Under the pieces are notes generated by a model, which worked only from the letters and a program-made list of their open reading frames with translations, was not told the origin of the DNA and searched no databases. Of a stretch of DNA of 62,104 nucleotides, positions 30,558-40,795 are shown piece by piece. A program made the position numbers and the translations under genes. Position 1 is the stretch's first letter, and every line of letters starts with the position of its first letter. Source of the stretch: Pseudomonadota bacterium (lineage in GTDB: Bacteria; Pseudomonadota; Alphaproteobacteria; Acetobacterales; Acetobacteraceae). The stretch spans positions 1 to 62,104 of the forward strand of contig JAKBBY010000003.1 in assembly GCA_021808315.1 (NCBI GenBank), given 5' to 3'.

Positions 30558-31856
30558 ATGCAGCAATACGATACCGGACATTCGGCCAACCTTGAGCAAA
30601 CCACCGCGATCCGGGGCGGTGACCAACGACGTGCGGACGCGGATTCGGGACCGCAGGCGCCAGCCAGCGGGCCGCTCGCCGGCGTGCGGGTGCTGGACCT
30701 GACCCGCGTTCTGGCGGGGCCCACCTGCACGCAGATGCTGGGTGATCTGGGGGCCGAGGTGATCAAGATCGAAAAGCCCGGCGCGGGTGATGACACACGA
30801 GGTTTCGCGCCGCCGACTTTGGGCGATACCGGGCTTTCAGCCTATTTTGCTGGCACGAACCGCAATAAATTATCGGTCACGGTGGATATCGCGAGTGCGG
30901 CGGGTCAAAATTTGATCCATGATTTGCTGGGCCAATGCGATATTCTGGTCGAGAATTTCAAGGTGGGGGCGCTGGCGCGCTACGGGTTGGGTTATGAGCA
31001 GCTGCGGATTGCGCATCCCGGCTTGATTTACGCCTCGATCACCGGCTTTGGCCAAACCGGGCCTTATGCGGCGCGCCCTGGTTATGACAGTTTGGTGCAG
31101 GGCATGGGCGGCATCATGTCGCTGACCGGCGTGCCTGATGGCGAGCCGATGAAGGTTGGCGTGCCGATCGCGGATTTATTCGCCGGCCTCTATGGCGCGA
31201 TTGGCGTGCTGGCGGCATTGCGGCATCGCGATGCAACGGGTGAGGGGCAGCATATCGATATTGGCATGCTGGATGCTAATTTGGCTTGGCTCGCCAATCA
31301 GGCGATGAATTTTCTGGCCACCGGCAAGAATCCGCAGCGGCTCGGCAATCAACATCCGAATATCGTGCCCTATCAGGTATTTGCAACGGCGGATGGGCAT
31401 ATCGTGCTTTCAATTGGCAACGACCCGACTTTTGCCCGGTTTTGCCGGGCTTTTGGGCTGGAGTCTTTGCTCGATGACGAACGATTCGCGACCAATGCGG
31501 CCCGCGTGGCGCATCGCGATCTGGTCACCGCAACCTTGGCGCCAGTTCTCGCCGCGCACCCGAGTGCCTGGTGGCTCGCGCAGTTGGAGATCCAAAAAAT
31601 TGGCTGCGGGCCGATCAACACGCTGAGCGAGGTTTTCGCCGATCCGCATGTGGCGGCGCGCGGCGGGGTGATCCACATGGAGGCTGGTGGCGAACAGGTG
31701 CCGTTGATCGCCAATCCCGTGCGCTTATCCGCCTCCCCCGTATCATATCGGCGCGCGCCGCCCCGGCTGGGCGCGGATACCGACGAGGTTTTGACCCGCT
31801 TGCTCGATCTCGATGCCGCACAGCAAGCGGATTTACGGGCGCAGGGTGTGATCTGA
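30558..31856 (+). CDS. CaiB/BaiF family CoA-transferase
   Basis: GVRVLDLTRVLAGPTCTQMLGDLGAEVIKIEKPGAGDDTR; LVENFKVG. Confidence 0.95.
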   Translation: MQQYDTGHSANLEQTTAIRGGDQRRADADSGPQAPASGPLAGVRVLDLTRVLAGPTCTQMLGDLGAEVIKIEKPGAGDDTRGFAPPTLGDTGLSAYFAGTNRNKLSVTVDIASAAGQNLIHDLLGQCDILVENFKVGALARYGLGYEQLRIAHPGLIYASITGFGQTGPYAARPGYDSLVQGMGGIMSLTGVPDGEPMKVGVPIADLFAGLYGAIGVLAALRHRDATGEGQHIDIGMLDANLAWLANQAMNFLATGKNPQRLGNQHPNIVPYQVFATADGHIVLSIGNDPTFARFCRAFGLESLLDDERFATNAARVAHRDLVTATLAPVLAAHPSAWWLAQLEIQKIGCGPINTLSEVFADPHVAARGGVIHMEAGGEQVPLIANPVRLSASPVSYRRAPPRLGADTDEVLTRLLDLDAAQQADLRAQGVI

Positions 31857-31857
31857 G

Positions 31858-32697
31858 ATGGCGAGGCCAGGAGCCATTTCTTATTTGCTGGGCACCCAGT
31901 TTCATCGGCTGGCTTTTGTCGAATTCGGCAACCCCGCCGCGCCGGCAGTGCTGTGCGTGCATGGATTGACCCGCAATGGCCGTGATTTTGATCCGTTAGC
32001 GGACGCACTAGCGGATCGCTATCATGTGATTTGCCCGGATCTGCCAGGGCGCGGCGCCTCGGAATGGTTGCCCGATGCGGCCTTGTATCAGCCGGTAAGT
32101 TATGTCGCCGCACTCAGCCATTTATTGGCCTATATCAACAAGAACGTGGCCTGGGTCGGCACGTCGCTGGGCGGTATTTGCGGCATGATGGTCGCGGCAG
32201 CTTCGCACACGCCGATCACCAAACTGGTGCTCAATGATATTGGCCCGTTGATCCCAGCCGCGGCCTTGGCGCGGATTCGCGATTATATCGGCGAGGGGCC
32301 TGAGCTGTTTGCCGATCTTGGCGCGCTGGAGGCGCATTTGCGCGTGATCCATGCGCCCTTTGGCCGATTGAGCGATGCGCAATGGCGACATTTGGCCCGC
32401 TTTTCGGCGCGCAAGCTGCCGAATGGCGGCTTCGCACTGCATTATGATCCGGCGATTGCGACGCCGATCAAGGCGAGCGTGCCGGTGGACGCCGATTTGA
32501 GCGTGTTTTGGGATCGGGTGCGCGCGCCCGTGCTGGCCATTCGCGGCGCATCCAGCGATCTACTCACGGAGGCAAGTTTTGCGCAAATGGCGCAGGCGGG
32601 CGCGCAAACGCTGACAGTGGCTGATTGCGGGCATGCGCCCGCCTTGATGGATGCGCCGACCATTGCGGCGATCCGTCGGTTTCTGGATGATGAATGA
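31858..32697 (+). CDS. Alpha/beta hydrolase
   Basis: VHGLTRNGRDFDPLA, WVGTSLGGICGMM nucleophile elbow. Confidence 0.92.
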   Translation: MARPGAISYLLGTQFHRLAFVEFGNPAAPAVLCVHGLTRNGRDFDPLADALADRYHVICPDLPGRGASEWLPDAALYQPVSYVAALSHLLAYINKNVAWVGTSLGGICGMMVAAASHTPITKLVLNDIGPLIPAAALARIRDYIGEGPELFADLGALEAHLRVIHAPFGRLSDAQWRHLARFSARKLPNGGFALHYDPAIATPIKASVPVDADLSVFWDRVRAPVLAIRGASSDLLTEASFAQMAQAGAQTLTVADCGHAPALMDAPTIAAIRRFLDDE

Positions 32698-33602
32698 GCG
32701 CGAAACCGCCGCGCCGTCTCGGTGTCACAGAGCTGCGTTGGCGCCGGGTTGTGATGGGGGCGGTCATGGCGCTGATGTCGGGCGATATGTCCCTGGCGGC
32801 AGCCGGTTGCGCCTTTTATGCGACGCTCGCGTTGTTTCCGGCGCTGACTACGGTGATTTCGCTCTACGGGCTGGTGTTCGATCCGCAATCGGTCGCTCCG
32901 CAATTGCATTATTTGCAGCAATTCATGCCCGCCACCGCCTACGCGCTGATCGCCGGGCGGATCAAGCATTTAGTGTCGGCAGGTAATACCAGCCTTGGCA
33001 TCGGCCTTGCGGTATCGCTGGCCTTTACGTTGTACTCGTCGTCATCAGGCACCAAGTCGCTGATTTACGCCTTGAACCTGATCCATCGGCGTGAGGAGAC
33101 GCGCGGGTTCGTGCGGTTTCAGGCCACGGCTTTGGGCATGACGTTGCTCGCCATGGTCGGTGCGATCTTGGCAATTGGCGTGCTGGTGGTGCTGCCGCTC
33201 TTGTTCAATTTGCTGGGTCTCGGGGCCGATTCGGGCAATCTGGTTGTGCTGCTCGGCTTTATCATGTTGACCTTGTTCATGGCGCTGGCGTTGAGTCTGC
33301 TCTATCGCTTCGGCCCTTCATTCCGGCTCGCCCGGGGCCATGCGGTGGTGCCCGGCGCCATGGTCGCGATCATGCTGTGGATGGTGATGTCCTACCTGTT
33401 TGCGCTTTATGTCGGGCGGTTCGCCGCCTACAGCCAAACCTATGGACCGCTCGCAACGATTATTGGGTTGATGATGTGGTTTTATTTGACCGCCTATGCC
33501 TTACTCTTCGGCGCGCAGCTCAATGCAGCGGTCGAGCGTGCTCGGCTCGTTACCGGCGTTCAATTGGACGGAACGGATGACAGCGGGGCACCGCTCAGTT
33601 AG
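32694..33602 (+). CDS. YihY/virulence factor BrkB family membrane protein
   Basis: AAAGCAFYATLALFPALTTVISLYGL; multi-TM; FRLARGHAVVPGAMVAIMLW. Confidence 0.92.
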   Translation: MSAKPPRRLGVTELRWRRVVMGAVMALMSGDMSLAAAGCAFYATLALFPALTTVISLYGLVFDPQSVAPQLHYLQQFMPATAYALIAGRIKHLVSAGNTSLGIGLAVSLAFTLYSSSSGTKSLIYALNLIHRREETRGFVRFQATALGMTLLAMVGAILAIGVLVVLPLLFNLLGLGADSGNLVVLLGFIMLTLFMALALSLLYRFGPSFRLARGHAVVPGAMVAIMLWMVMSYLFALYVGRFAAYSQTYGPLATIIGLMMWFYLTAYALLFGAQLNAAVERARLVTGVQLDGTDDSGAPLS

Positions 33603-33611
33603 GTTGATGTC

Positions 33612-35003
33612 ATGCTCCATGATCAGACGATCCAGGCCCTCACTCAGCGCTTCGGTGATCGGTTCAGCCAGCACCCCGCCCATTGTGCCACCCATGCTCA
33701 TGGCGAGGCCAATCCGGCGGCGCATCAACCGGATGCCGTGGTATTCGCGCACGCGACCGAGGAGGTGGCAGCACTGCTCAACCATTGCCACACTCACCAT
33801 ATCCCGGTGACGGCGTTTGGTGCCGGCACATCGCTCGAAGGGCATGTCACGCCGGTGCAAGGTGGCATCAGCCTCGATTTGAGCCAGATGAACCAGATTC
33901 TGGCGGTAAATGATGCCGATTTAGATGTCCGCGTGCAGGCCGGCGTGACCCGTCGGCAGCTCAATAGCACATTGCGCGATCATGGTTTGTTTTTTCCGGT
34001 CGATCCGGGTGCTGATTCCACCATTGGCGGCATGTGCGCCACGCGCGCTTCCGGTACCAATGCGGTGCGCTACGGCACGATGCGCGAAAATGTGCTCGGG
34101 CTGCGCGCGGTGCTTGCCGATGGCACCATTGTCGATACCGGCGGGCGGGTGCGCAAATCCTCGACCGGCTACGATTTGACCCGGCTGCTGATCGGCTCGG
34201 AGGGCACGCTTGGGATTATTACTGAAATTCAACTCCGTCTGTTCGGGATTCCTGAGGCAACCGGGGCGGCTATTTGCCAGTTCGCAGGCGTCGCGGCAGC
34301 GGTGTCCAGCGTCATTGAGATTATTCAATCGGGTATTCCGGTCGCGCGGATCGAATTCGTCGATGCCGCGCAAATGGCGGCCTCGATTGCCTATTCCAAA
34401 CTGATCGGCCTGCAAGCGTTGCCGACATTGTTATTCGAATTCCACGGCAGCGCCGCGAGTGTCGCAGAGCAGGCGCAGCAGGCCGAGGCGATTACCACCG
34501 AGCATGGCGGTGCGGCTTTCGCCTTTGCGACGGCAGCGGAGGATCGCAACCGGCTTTGGCAGGCCAGGCATGACGCGTTTTGGGCGGCGCGGGCATCGCG
34601 CCCCGGCTATGCCGTGTTCACCACCGACACGATCGTGCCCATCTCGCGCCTCGCCGAGGCGATTGCGCAGGCTGACGCGGCGGTTGCCCGCTCCGGGTTG
34701 GATGCTTGTGTGGTCGGTCATGTTGGAGATGGCAATTTTCATGTGATGATTTTATTTCCCGACACGCCAGAGGCCGCGGCACGGGCCTGGGCGCTGGATC
34801 GTGAGATCGTTGCGCAGGCATTGGATCTCGGAGGCGCGTCGAGCGGTGAGCATGGTGTAGGTTTGGGCAAGCGCGAATTTTTGCAGCGCGAACATGGCGC
34901 GCCTGCCCTCGCGATGATGCGGGCGATCAAGACGGCACTCGATCCGCGCGGCATTCTCAATCCGGGCAAAATTTTGCTCGATCCACTGGTCAGCGATTGT
35001 TGA
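33612..35003 (+). CDS. FAD-binding D-lactate dehydrogenase/glycolate oxidase (GlcD-like)
   Basis: PVTAFGAGTSLEGH, GADSTIGGMCATRASGTNAVRYGTMRENVLGL, SGEHGVGLGKREF. Confidence 0.93.
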   Translation: MLHDQTIQALTQRFGDRFSQHPAHCATHAHGEANPAAHQPDAVVFAHATEEVAALLNHCHTHHIPVTAFGAGTSLEGHVTPVQGGISLDLSQMNQILAVNDADLDVRVQAGVTRRQLNSTLRDHGLFFPVDPGADSTIGGMCATRASGTNAVRYGTMRENVLGLRAVLADGTIVDTGGRVRKSSTGYDLTRLLIGSEGTLGIITEIQLRLFGIPEATGAAICQFAGVAAAVSSVIEIIQSGIPVARIEFVDAAQMAASIAYSKLIGLQALPTLLFEFHGSAASVAEQAQQAEAITTEHGGAAFAFATAAEDRNRLWQARHDAFWAARASRPGYAVFTTDTIVPISRLAEAIAQADAAVARSGLDACVVGHVGDGNFHVMILFPDTPEAAARAWALDREIVAQALDLGGASSGEHGVGLGKREFLQREHGAPALAMMRAIKTALDPRGILNPGKILLDPLVSDC

Positions 35004-35047
35004 ACGAAAACATTTGCATTCCCGCGCTGCGCGCCCATAATGCAGTC

Positions 35048-35593
35048 ATGTCAATCCTGAAACTCACCAAACTGGGTCATCCCGTGCTGGCGCGCCGCGC
35101 CGCGCCGATTGCCGATGCCACTGATCCGGTAATCCAACGGTTGATCGCCGATATGATCGAGACGCTCGATGACGCGGGCGGTGTTGGACTGGCTGCGCCG
35201 CAGGTGCATCAAGCGCTGCGCCTGTTCATTTATCGGGTGCCTGAGCACCGGGCGGGCGGCACACCGGAGGATCAAGCGCGATCACTGAGCGTCGTGATTA
35301 ATCCTGAAATTATTGAAACCTCGGCGGAGATGGCGGATGATTGGGAAGGATGCCTCTCGATCCCCGGTCTTACTGGCAAAGTGCGCAGACCTGCGCGCAT
35401 CGTGCTGCGCGGGCAGGATGAGACCGGCGCTTATTTCACCCGCCCGGCCACCGGGTTTCATGCGCGGGTCATCCAGCATGAGGCGGATCATTTGGATGGT
35501 ATTGTGTATCTTGCCCGCTTGGCCGACCCACGGGCGTTGGGCTTTAACGAGGAGATTAGCCGGCACCGCCCGGCGATCGAGGAGCTGTTATGA
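35048..35593 (+). CDS. def: Peptide deformylase
   Basis: GVGLAAPQVH, EGCLSIPG, VIQHEADHLDGIVYL. Confidence 0.95.
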   Translation: MSILKLTKLGHPVLARRAAPIADATDPVIQRLIADMIETLDDAGGVGLAAPQVHQALRLFIYRVPEHRAGGTPEDQARSLSVVINPEIIETSAEMADDWEGCLSIPGLTGKVRRPARIVLRGQDETGAYFTRPATGFHARVIQHEADHLDGIVYLARLADPRALGFNEEISRHRPAIEELL

Positions 35594-36288
35594 CCGTAAC
35601 CGATCCCATGTCTGCACCGTTTGTTGATCCCGTGGCTGATACGGATCGCGAAATGATTGTTGCCGCCATGCTCGATCATGTCGCCTTTGACGGCTGGACC
35701 CTGCGGGCGGTGCGTCGGGCCTTGACTGATATGGGGCGTGATCCGGCGGATGCCCCCATTTTATTTCCCGGCGGCGCCGCGGAAATGATCGAGCTATGGT
35801 CCGCCATGACCGACCGGGCGATGTTGACCGAGGCAACGGCGGCGGACCTCGCCGCCTATCGCACGCCAGGGCGGGTGCGCGCGATTATCACGATAAGGTT
35901 TGACTTGGTGCGCCCGCACAAAGAGGCGCTGCGCCGCGCCTTGGCGCTTTTGGCCCTGCCGCAGCATGCACGGCTCGCCGCCAAACTCACGGCTCGCACG
36001 GTCGATCAAATATGGTTTGCTGCCGGTGATCGTTCCGCCGATTTCGCGTGGTATACCAAACGCGCTTTGCTGGCCGGGGTCTATTCCAGCACCGTGCTGT
36101 TTTGGCTGCGCGATGGGTCAGAGGATGATCAGGACACGGTTGCGTTTCTTGATCGCCGCCTCAACAATGTCGCGCAAATCGGCAAGCTGCGCAAACGGAT
36201 CGAAGGGTTCGCGCCGCGCCTGCCAGGCCGGTTTTCGGGACGGTTTGCGGACCGGGTTGCCGGGGCTAACCCATCGCCGCCCGCATAA
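35590..36288 (+). CDS. COQ9 family protein
   Basis: DREMIVAAMLDHVAFDGWTLRAVRRA..; C-terminal helices; ATGA overlap with def. Confidence 0.8.
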   Translation: MTVTDPMSAPFVDPVADTDREMIVAAMLDHVAFDGWTLRAVRRALTDMGRDPADAPILFPGGAAEMIELWSAMTDRAMLTEATAADLAAYRTPGRVRAIITIRFDLVRPHKEALRRALALLALPQHARLAAKLTARTVDQIWFAAGDRSADFAWYTKRALLAGVYSSTVLFWLRDGSEDDQDTVAFLDRRLNNVAQIGKLRKRIEGFAPRLPGRFSGRFADRVAGANPSPPA

Positions 36289-37453
36289 AAGCGCGCTTCA
36301 GGCGCGGCATCCGATTAACCGCCGCGAGGCCCAAATCCCGCGCGAGCCGCACCGGGGGCAAATCGGTGGAGAATAGCCGGTCTAGCCCATCGGTTGCGGC
36401 GAGCATCAGCAAATTATCGGGCCGCCGCGCGCGCTGATAACGTTGCAACAAATCCGGTGTGCCGGGATCATCGCTCTGATCGATCAAGGCCGCCAGCGCC
36501 ATCGCATCGCGCAGCCCCAAATTCAAACCCTGCCCGGCAATCGGGTGAATGCCGTGCGCGGCATCGCCCACCAGAGCGAGGCGCGGCGCGGTGTAGCGAT
36601 GTGCATGCAACGCGCTGAGCCGATAGGTCCAGCGTTTGCCAATCAGCCGCACCGCCCCGAGATGCGGGCCTAACCGGCGAGCCACCTCGGCGGTAAAGCG
36701 CGCATCATCCATCACCGCCAACCGATCAGCGATGGCGTGTCCTTCGGTGAACACGATGGCGGAAACGTGCGGCGCGCCCTCAATCCCGGTCATCGGTAAT
36801 TGGGCGAACGGGCCGCCGGGCAAAAAATGTTCGAGTGCGACATTCTGATGCCCCCGCTCATGCGCCAAGGCGCACACAACCGCACTTTGCCGATAGGCGA
36901 AGCGGGTGACGGCGATGCCCGCTTGGGTGCGTAACTGGCTGCCCCGGCCATCGGCGGCCACCACCAGCCGCGCCCGATAGGTCGTATCACCGGCGATGGT
37001 AATGATCGCCTCCTCGGCGCTGCGGGTGACCACCGCATCCGCCGGGGCGCGCAGGATGACGCGGGGTTCGGCGCGCAACTGCGCATTGATCGCAACGCGC
37101 AAGGCCCGCGCTTCGACAATCCAGCCAAACGGGTTCTCGCCGACCGCGCGATGATCGAAATGCAAATGCAAAGGCGAAGCTGGTTGCCCTGGTTTGCCAT
37201 CCGAGACCCGAATTTGCTCAATCGGGCAGGGGGTGAATGCGAGCCGATCCCATAGCCCCGCCATATCCAGCAAGGGGCGCGAGCCATAGGCGATGGCGTA
37301 GGCGCGGCCATCGAAATCTGGATGCTCCATCGGCGGCAACGCGGCCCGATCGACCAACAGCACCGAGCGGCCCTGATTGGCCAGGCGGCATGCCAGTGCT
37401 GCTCCCACCGGCCCCGCACCGATTACCGCAACGTCCACCGTTTCCTTGTTCAT
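36266..37453 (-). CDS. UbiH/UbiF-family FAD-dependent monooxygenase
   Basis: DVAVIGAGPVGAALACRLANQGRSVLLVD, LALVGDAAHGIHPIAGQGLNLGLRDAMAL. Confidence 0.92.
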   Translation of the reverse strand: MNKETVDVAVIGAGPVGAALACRLANQGRSVLLVDRAALPPMEHPDFDGRAYAIAYGSRPLLDMAGLWDRLAFTPCPIEQIRVSDGKPGQPASPLHLHFDHRAVGENPFGWIVEARALRVAINAQLRAEPRVILRAPADAVVTRSAEEAIITIAGDTTYRARLVVAADGRGSQLRTQAGIAVTRFAYRQSAVVCALAHERGHQNVALEHFLPGGPFAQLPMTGIEGAPHVSAIVFTEGHAIADRLAVMDDARFTAEVARRLGPHLGAVRLIGKRWTYRLSALHAHRYTAPRLALVGDAAHGIHPIAGQGLNLGLRDAMALAALIDQSDDPGTPDLLQRYQRARRPDNLLMLAATDGLDRLFSTDLPPVRLARDLGLAAVNRMPRLKRAFMRAAMG

Positions 37454-37568
37454 GCCATTATGCCCTTTTTGCCACTCGGCTAGGATGATAGCGCCGATTT
37501 TGGCCTTGCCCAAGGCATGTTGGGTTCAGCCCGTGATGCGCAATCCGCGATGCCGGATTTGATCAGGC

Positions 37569-37781
37569 TCAATGATGCGAATTTTGCGGATCGGCAGGTT
37601 GGGAGGGGACCGCTTTTGGCGCGTGCGGCGCTTCGGAGCGCTGCGCGATTGCGTCGCGCGCGCGATCCTGCCGCAGGCTGCGCCGCACCGAGATAATTTG
37701 CCAAATCCCAAAGCCGAGGACCAACACATCGCCCATCGCCCATTCCAGGAACGTGGCGTAATGGCCGATCAGGGCCAACAT
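37569..37781 (-). CDS. Small uncharacterised membrane protein
   Basis: 70 aa, one TM (GDVLVLGFGIWQIISVRR); ATG within 1 bp of preceding ORF stop. Confidence 0.55.
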   Translation of the reverse strand: MLALIGHYATFLEWAMGDVLVLGFGIWQIISVRRSLRQDRARDAIAQRSEAPHAPKAVPSQPADPQNSHH

Positions 37782-37782
37782 G

Positions 37783-38235
37783 CTAATCGGTTAATTCAAG
37801 CGAGCGCACCGGGTCAAGCGAGCGCACCGGGGTCATGGTTTGCGGGATAAGTTCGGGAGGCAGTGCCGGGCGCGGTGTGGGTGCGGGCGCATCCCGATCC
37901 GATTTTGGCTCGGCCAACGGCTTCAGTTTCAAGGTCAGCCAAATGCCGTAGGCCGCCAGAAAAACCGGCAAGCCAAGGAAATCATAAAGCGGCATCAGCT
38001 TTGGGCCGCCCAGCATATAATACATCAATCCGGTTTTGATGGCGGCGTAGCCCAGGCAGATTTGCAAAATTGGCCGCATGATCTCGCCGGCAGCAAACAT
38101 CATCGGGCTCATCGGTTCGTAATCGGGGGCAAGCATTTCAATCCGGCGCAACCGGCGTGCGCGCAGACCATGAAACAGCAGCGCGGCACTGGCGATATAC
38201 AGCGCGGCGCCAATCGCATCATCAACAGGGTGCAT
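37783..38235 (-). CDS. Uncharacterised membrane protein next to crtB
   Basis: 150 aa, three predicted hydrophobic segments, AGGAGG-type SD (AAAGGAGGTTAACATG) on minus strand. Confidence 0.7.
   Translation of the reverse strand: MHPVDDAIGAALYIASAALLFHGLRARRLRRIEMLAPDYEPMSPMMFAAGEIMRPILQICLGYAAIKTGLMYYMLGGPKLMPLYDFLGLPVFLAAYGIWLTLKLKPLAEPKSDRDAPAPTPRPALPPELIPQTMTPVRSLDPVRSLELTD
37796..37831. repeat. 18-bp perfect tandem duplication
   Basis: TCAAGCGAGCGCACCGGG x2, in frame in the 150-aa ORF tail (PVRSLDPVRSLE). Confidence 0.9.
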
Positions 38236-38256
38236 GTTAACCTCCTTTGGCGATGT

Positions 38257-39285
38257 TCACGCGAAATTGCCCGATATGCAAGCAGATTCGCCGCGTTTAC
38301 GCCGGTCTTCGCGCTCCAGCTTTTCGATCAGCAGCAAGAGCCGCACGCCCGGCCCTGCCATTTCGGTGCGGGGCAGCGCCACCGCATCGACCAAAAACGC
38401 GGTCTCGGGCAAGGGGGCGCCGTCCGTCGCGGGCTGACGCCACAGCGCCAATCCGAGGCCGCCTAACGCCAAAGCAGCCTTGCGCCGCCCCGAGACGCGC
38501 GCCCGCCGGGTTACTGAATCATACCCCGATTTGGCAAGTTCGCGGCCAATTTCGCGATAAATCAGCCCAGCCGCCGCAATGGCGGGCCGACAACGCAGCG
38601 GCAAGGCCGCGATACCGGCAAAGCCGCGCTGGTATAAAAACTCCGCCTCGTCCAACAAATCAGCAATCACCGAGGCAAGGACCGGGCTGAATTCCGGCGC
38701 TGCCAAAAACTGCTCAGGATCAAGCCGAGCGGCGATCAACGCATCCAACGGCACATAGAGCCGTCCCGCGCGCGCATCCTCGCCGATGTCGCGCGCGATG
38801 TTGGTCAATTGCATCGCAACACCCAAATCGCACGCCGCCGCCAAGGCCTGCGCGTCGCGCACCCCCATCAGCAAGGCCATCATGGCGCCAACGGCACCCG
38901 CCACGCGCGCGGCATAGGCGCGCAACGCAGAACGATCCTGGTAGCGCCGCGCCTCGGAATCCCACACCAACCCCTCAATCAACGCATCGGGCAGGGCGCG
39001 CGGAATCGCATGCCGCGCAACCAGGGCCGCAAATTCACGATCCACCGGATCATCGATCGGCGATCCGGCATAAGTGCGATCCAGCCGTGCGGAGAGCTGT
39101 TTCACCGCTTCTGCCTTATTGGCGCTGAAATCCACTGCATCATCAGCAACCCGGCAAAATGCATACAGGGCCACCACATCGCGCCGCAACGTCGCCGGCA
39201 ATAAACGGCAGGCGGCGTGAAAACTGAGCGAGCCGCCGCGCAGCAACGCCGCACAGGCTAAATGATCGTGATTAGGCTCGAACAT
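38257..39285 (-). CDS. crtB: Phytoene synthase
   Basis: YAFCRVADDAVD, QLTNIARDIGEDARAGRLYVP. Confidence 0.94.
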   Translation of the reverse strand: MFEPNHDHLACAALLRGGSLSFHAACRLLPATLRRDVVALYAFCRVADDAVDFSANKAEAVKQLSARLDRTYAGSPIDDPVDREFAALVARHAIPRALPDALIEGLVWDSEARRYQDRSALRAYAARVAGAVGAMMALLMGVRDAQALAAACDLGVAMQLTNIARDIGEDARAGRLYVPLDALIAARLDPEQFLAAPEFSPVLASVIADLLDEAEFLYQRGFAGIAALPLRCRPAIAAAGLIYREIGRELAKSGYDSVTRRARVSGRRKAALALGGLGLALWRQPATDGAPLPETAFLVDAVALPRTEMAGPGVRLLLLIEKLEREDRRKRGESACISGNFA

Positions 39286-40795
39286 AATGCGCCGCCTCCG
39301 GAATCAACTGATCCAACACCCTCGCTGTCGATAACACGCCCGGCACCCCGGCACCGGGATGGGTGCCAGCCCCCACCAAAAACAAATTTTTCACTTCCTC
39401 GCTGCGATTATGCGGGCGGAACCAGGCGCTTTGGGTCAAGACCGGCTCCAGCCCGAAACCGGCCCCGAGCACCGAGCGATAGCGGCTCGCGAAATCTGCC
39501 GGCGTCATCGCCAGCGAGGTCACAAGATGATCGCGCAGGCCCGGGAGCATGGTTGCCTCCAACCGCTCAGCGATCAAGGTTTGATAGGCTTGCGCCCGCT
39601 CCGCCCAATCGATCGCCGCACCCAAATGCGGCACGGGTGATAAGGCATAAAACGCATCGCATCCGGCAGGCGCCAAGGTAGGATCAGTCGCCGTCGGGCG
39701 ATGCAAATACAGGCTCATGTCATCGGCCAGTATTTTTCGCTCGAAAATATCCTCAAGCAATCCCCGATAACGCGGACCCATGATAATCGCATGATGGGGC
39801 ACTGTTTGATATTGAATGTTAGTTCCGAAATACCAAACGAACAGCCCCATCGAATAGCGTGATCGCGTTAGTTTCCGATCAGTCCAGCGTTTGCGTGGAT
39901 GCTCGGATAGCAAGGTTTGATAGGTGTAGGCAGCATCAGCATCCGACACCACCAAATCGGCGTCGATAACGCTGCCATCGGTCAACTCAACCCCGCACGC
40001 CGCCCCGTTTATCACGCAAATTCGGCGTGCCTCGGCATTCAGCCGCAGCGCATTGCCTTGATGCGCAATCAGCCGTGCTAAACCATCAACCAAGGCGCCG
40101 GTGCCCCCCATGGCGAAATGCACGCCATGACGCCGCTCCAGATGCAAAATTAGAGCATAAATCGCACTCACTTTGAACGGGTTGCCGCCTACTAACAACG
40201 GATGAAAGCTCAACGCTTGGCGCACCCGTTCATCGCGCACATAGCGCGAGACCAGCGCATAGACACTGCGATGGCCTGATAGCCGCAGCAGATCAGGCAG
40301 AATTTTCGCCATGTCGCTGATGGACCCAAAGGGCACATGGCCCAATTTCTCGAAGCCAATTTGATAAATTTCCTCAGTGAGCGTGAGGAACCGATGATAC
40401 CCCGCCACATCGCTCGGCGCGATCCGGCCAATTTCGGCGGCCATGGCGGGAGGGTTTGATGAGCAATCGAGATGGCTGCCATCATGGAAGCGAATCCGGT
40501 AAAACGGCGATATTTCGCGCAATGTCACGTCATCGGCCATACGCTTGCCAGCGAGTTGCCATAATTCTTCGAGCAAAAACGGCGCGGTGATAATGGTTGG
40601 TCCGGCATCGAAGGTAAAACCATCTTGCCGAAACACGCTGGCGCGGCCACCGGGTTGATCGAGTTTTTCTAACACCGTAACCTGGTAGCCGCGCGCGCCC
40701 AGCCGAATGGCGGCGGCAAGGCCGCCAAATCCGGCGCCAATCACCAGCGCGTGGGGGCGAGGATCGGCAAAGCCGGGCGGGTTAATTGCGTTCAT
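39272..40795 (-). CDS. crtI: Phytoene desaturase
   Basis: LVIGAGFGGLAAAIRLGARGYQVTVLEKLDQPGGRASVFRQDGFTFDAGPTIIT; C-terminal GAGTHPGAGVPGVLSTARVL. Confidence 0.95.
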   Translation of the reverse strand: MNAINPPGFADPRPHALVIGAGFGGLAAAIRLGARGYQVTVLEKLDQPGGRASVFRQDGFTFDAGPTIITAPFLLEELWQLAGKRMADDVTLREISPFYRIRFHDGSHLDCSSNPPAMAAEIGRIAPSDVAGYHRFLTLTEEIYQIGFEKLGHVPFGSISDMAKILPDLLRLSGHRSVYALVSRYVRDERVRQALSFHPLLVGGNPFKVSAIYALILHLERRHGVHFAMGGTGALVDGLARLIAHQGNALRLNAEARRICVINGAACGVELTDGSVIDADLVVSDADAAYTYQTLLSEHPRKRWTDRKLTRSRYSMGLFVWYFGTNIQYQTVPHHAIIMGPRYRGLLEDIFERKILADDMSLYLHRPTATDPTLAPAGCDAFYALSPVPHLGAAIDWAERAQAYQTLIAERLEATMLPGLRDHLVTSLAMTPADFASRYRSVLGAGFGLEPVLTQSAWFRPHNRSEEVKNLFLVGAGTHPGAGVPGVLSTARVLDQLIPEAAHYVRA

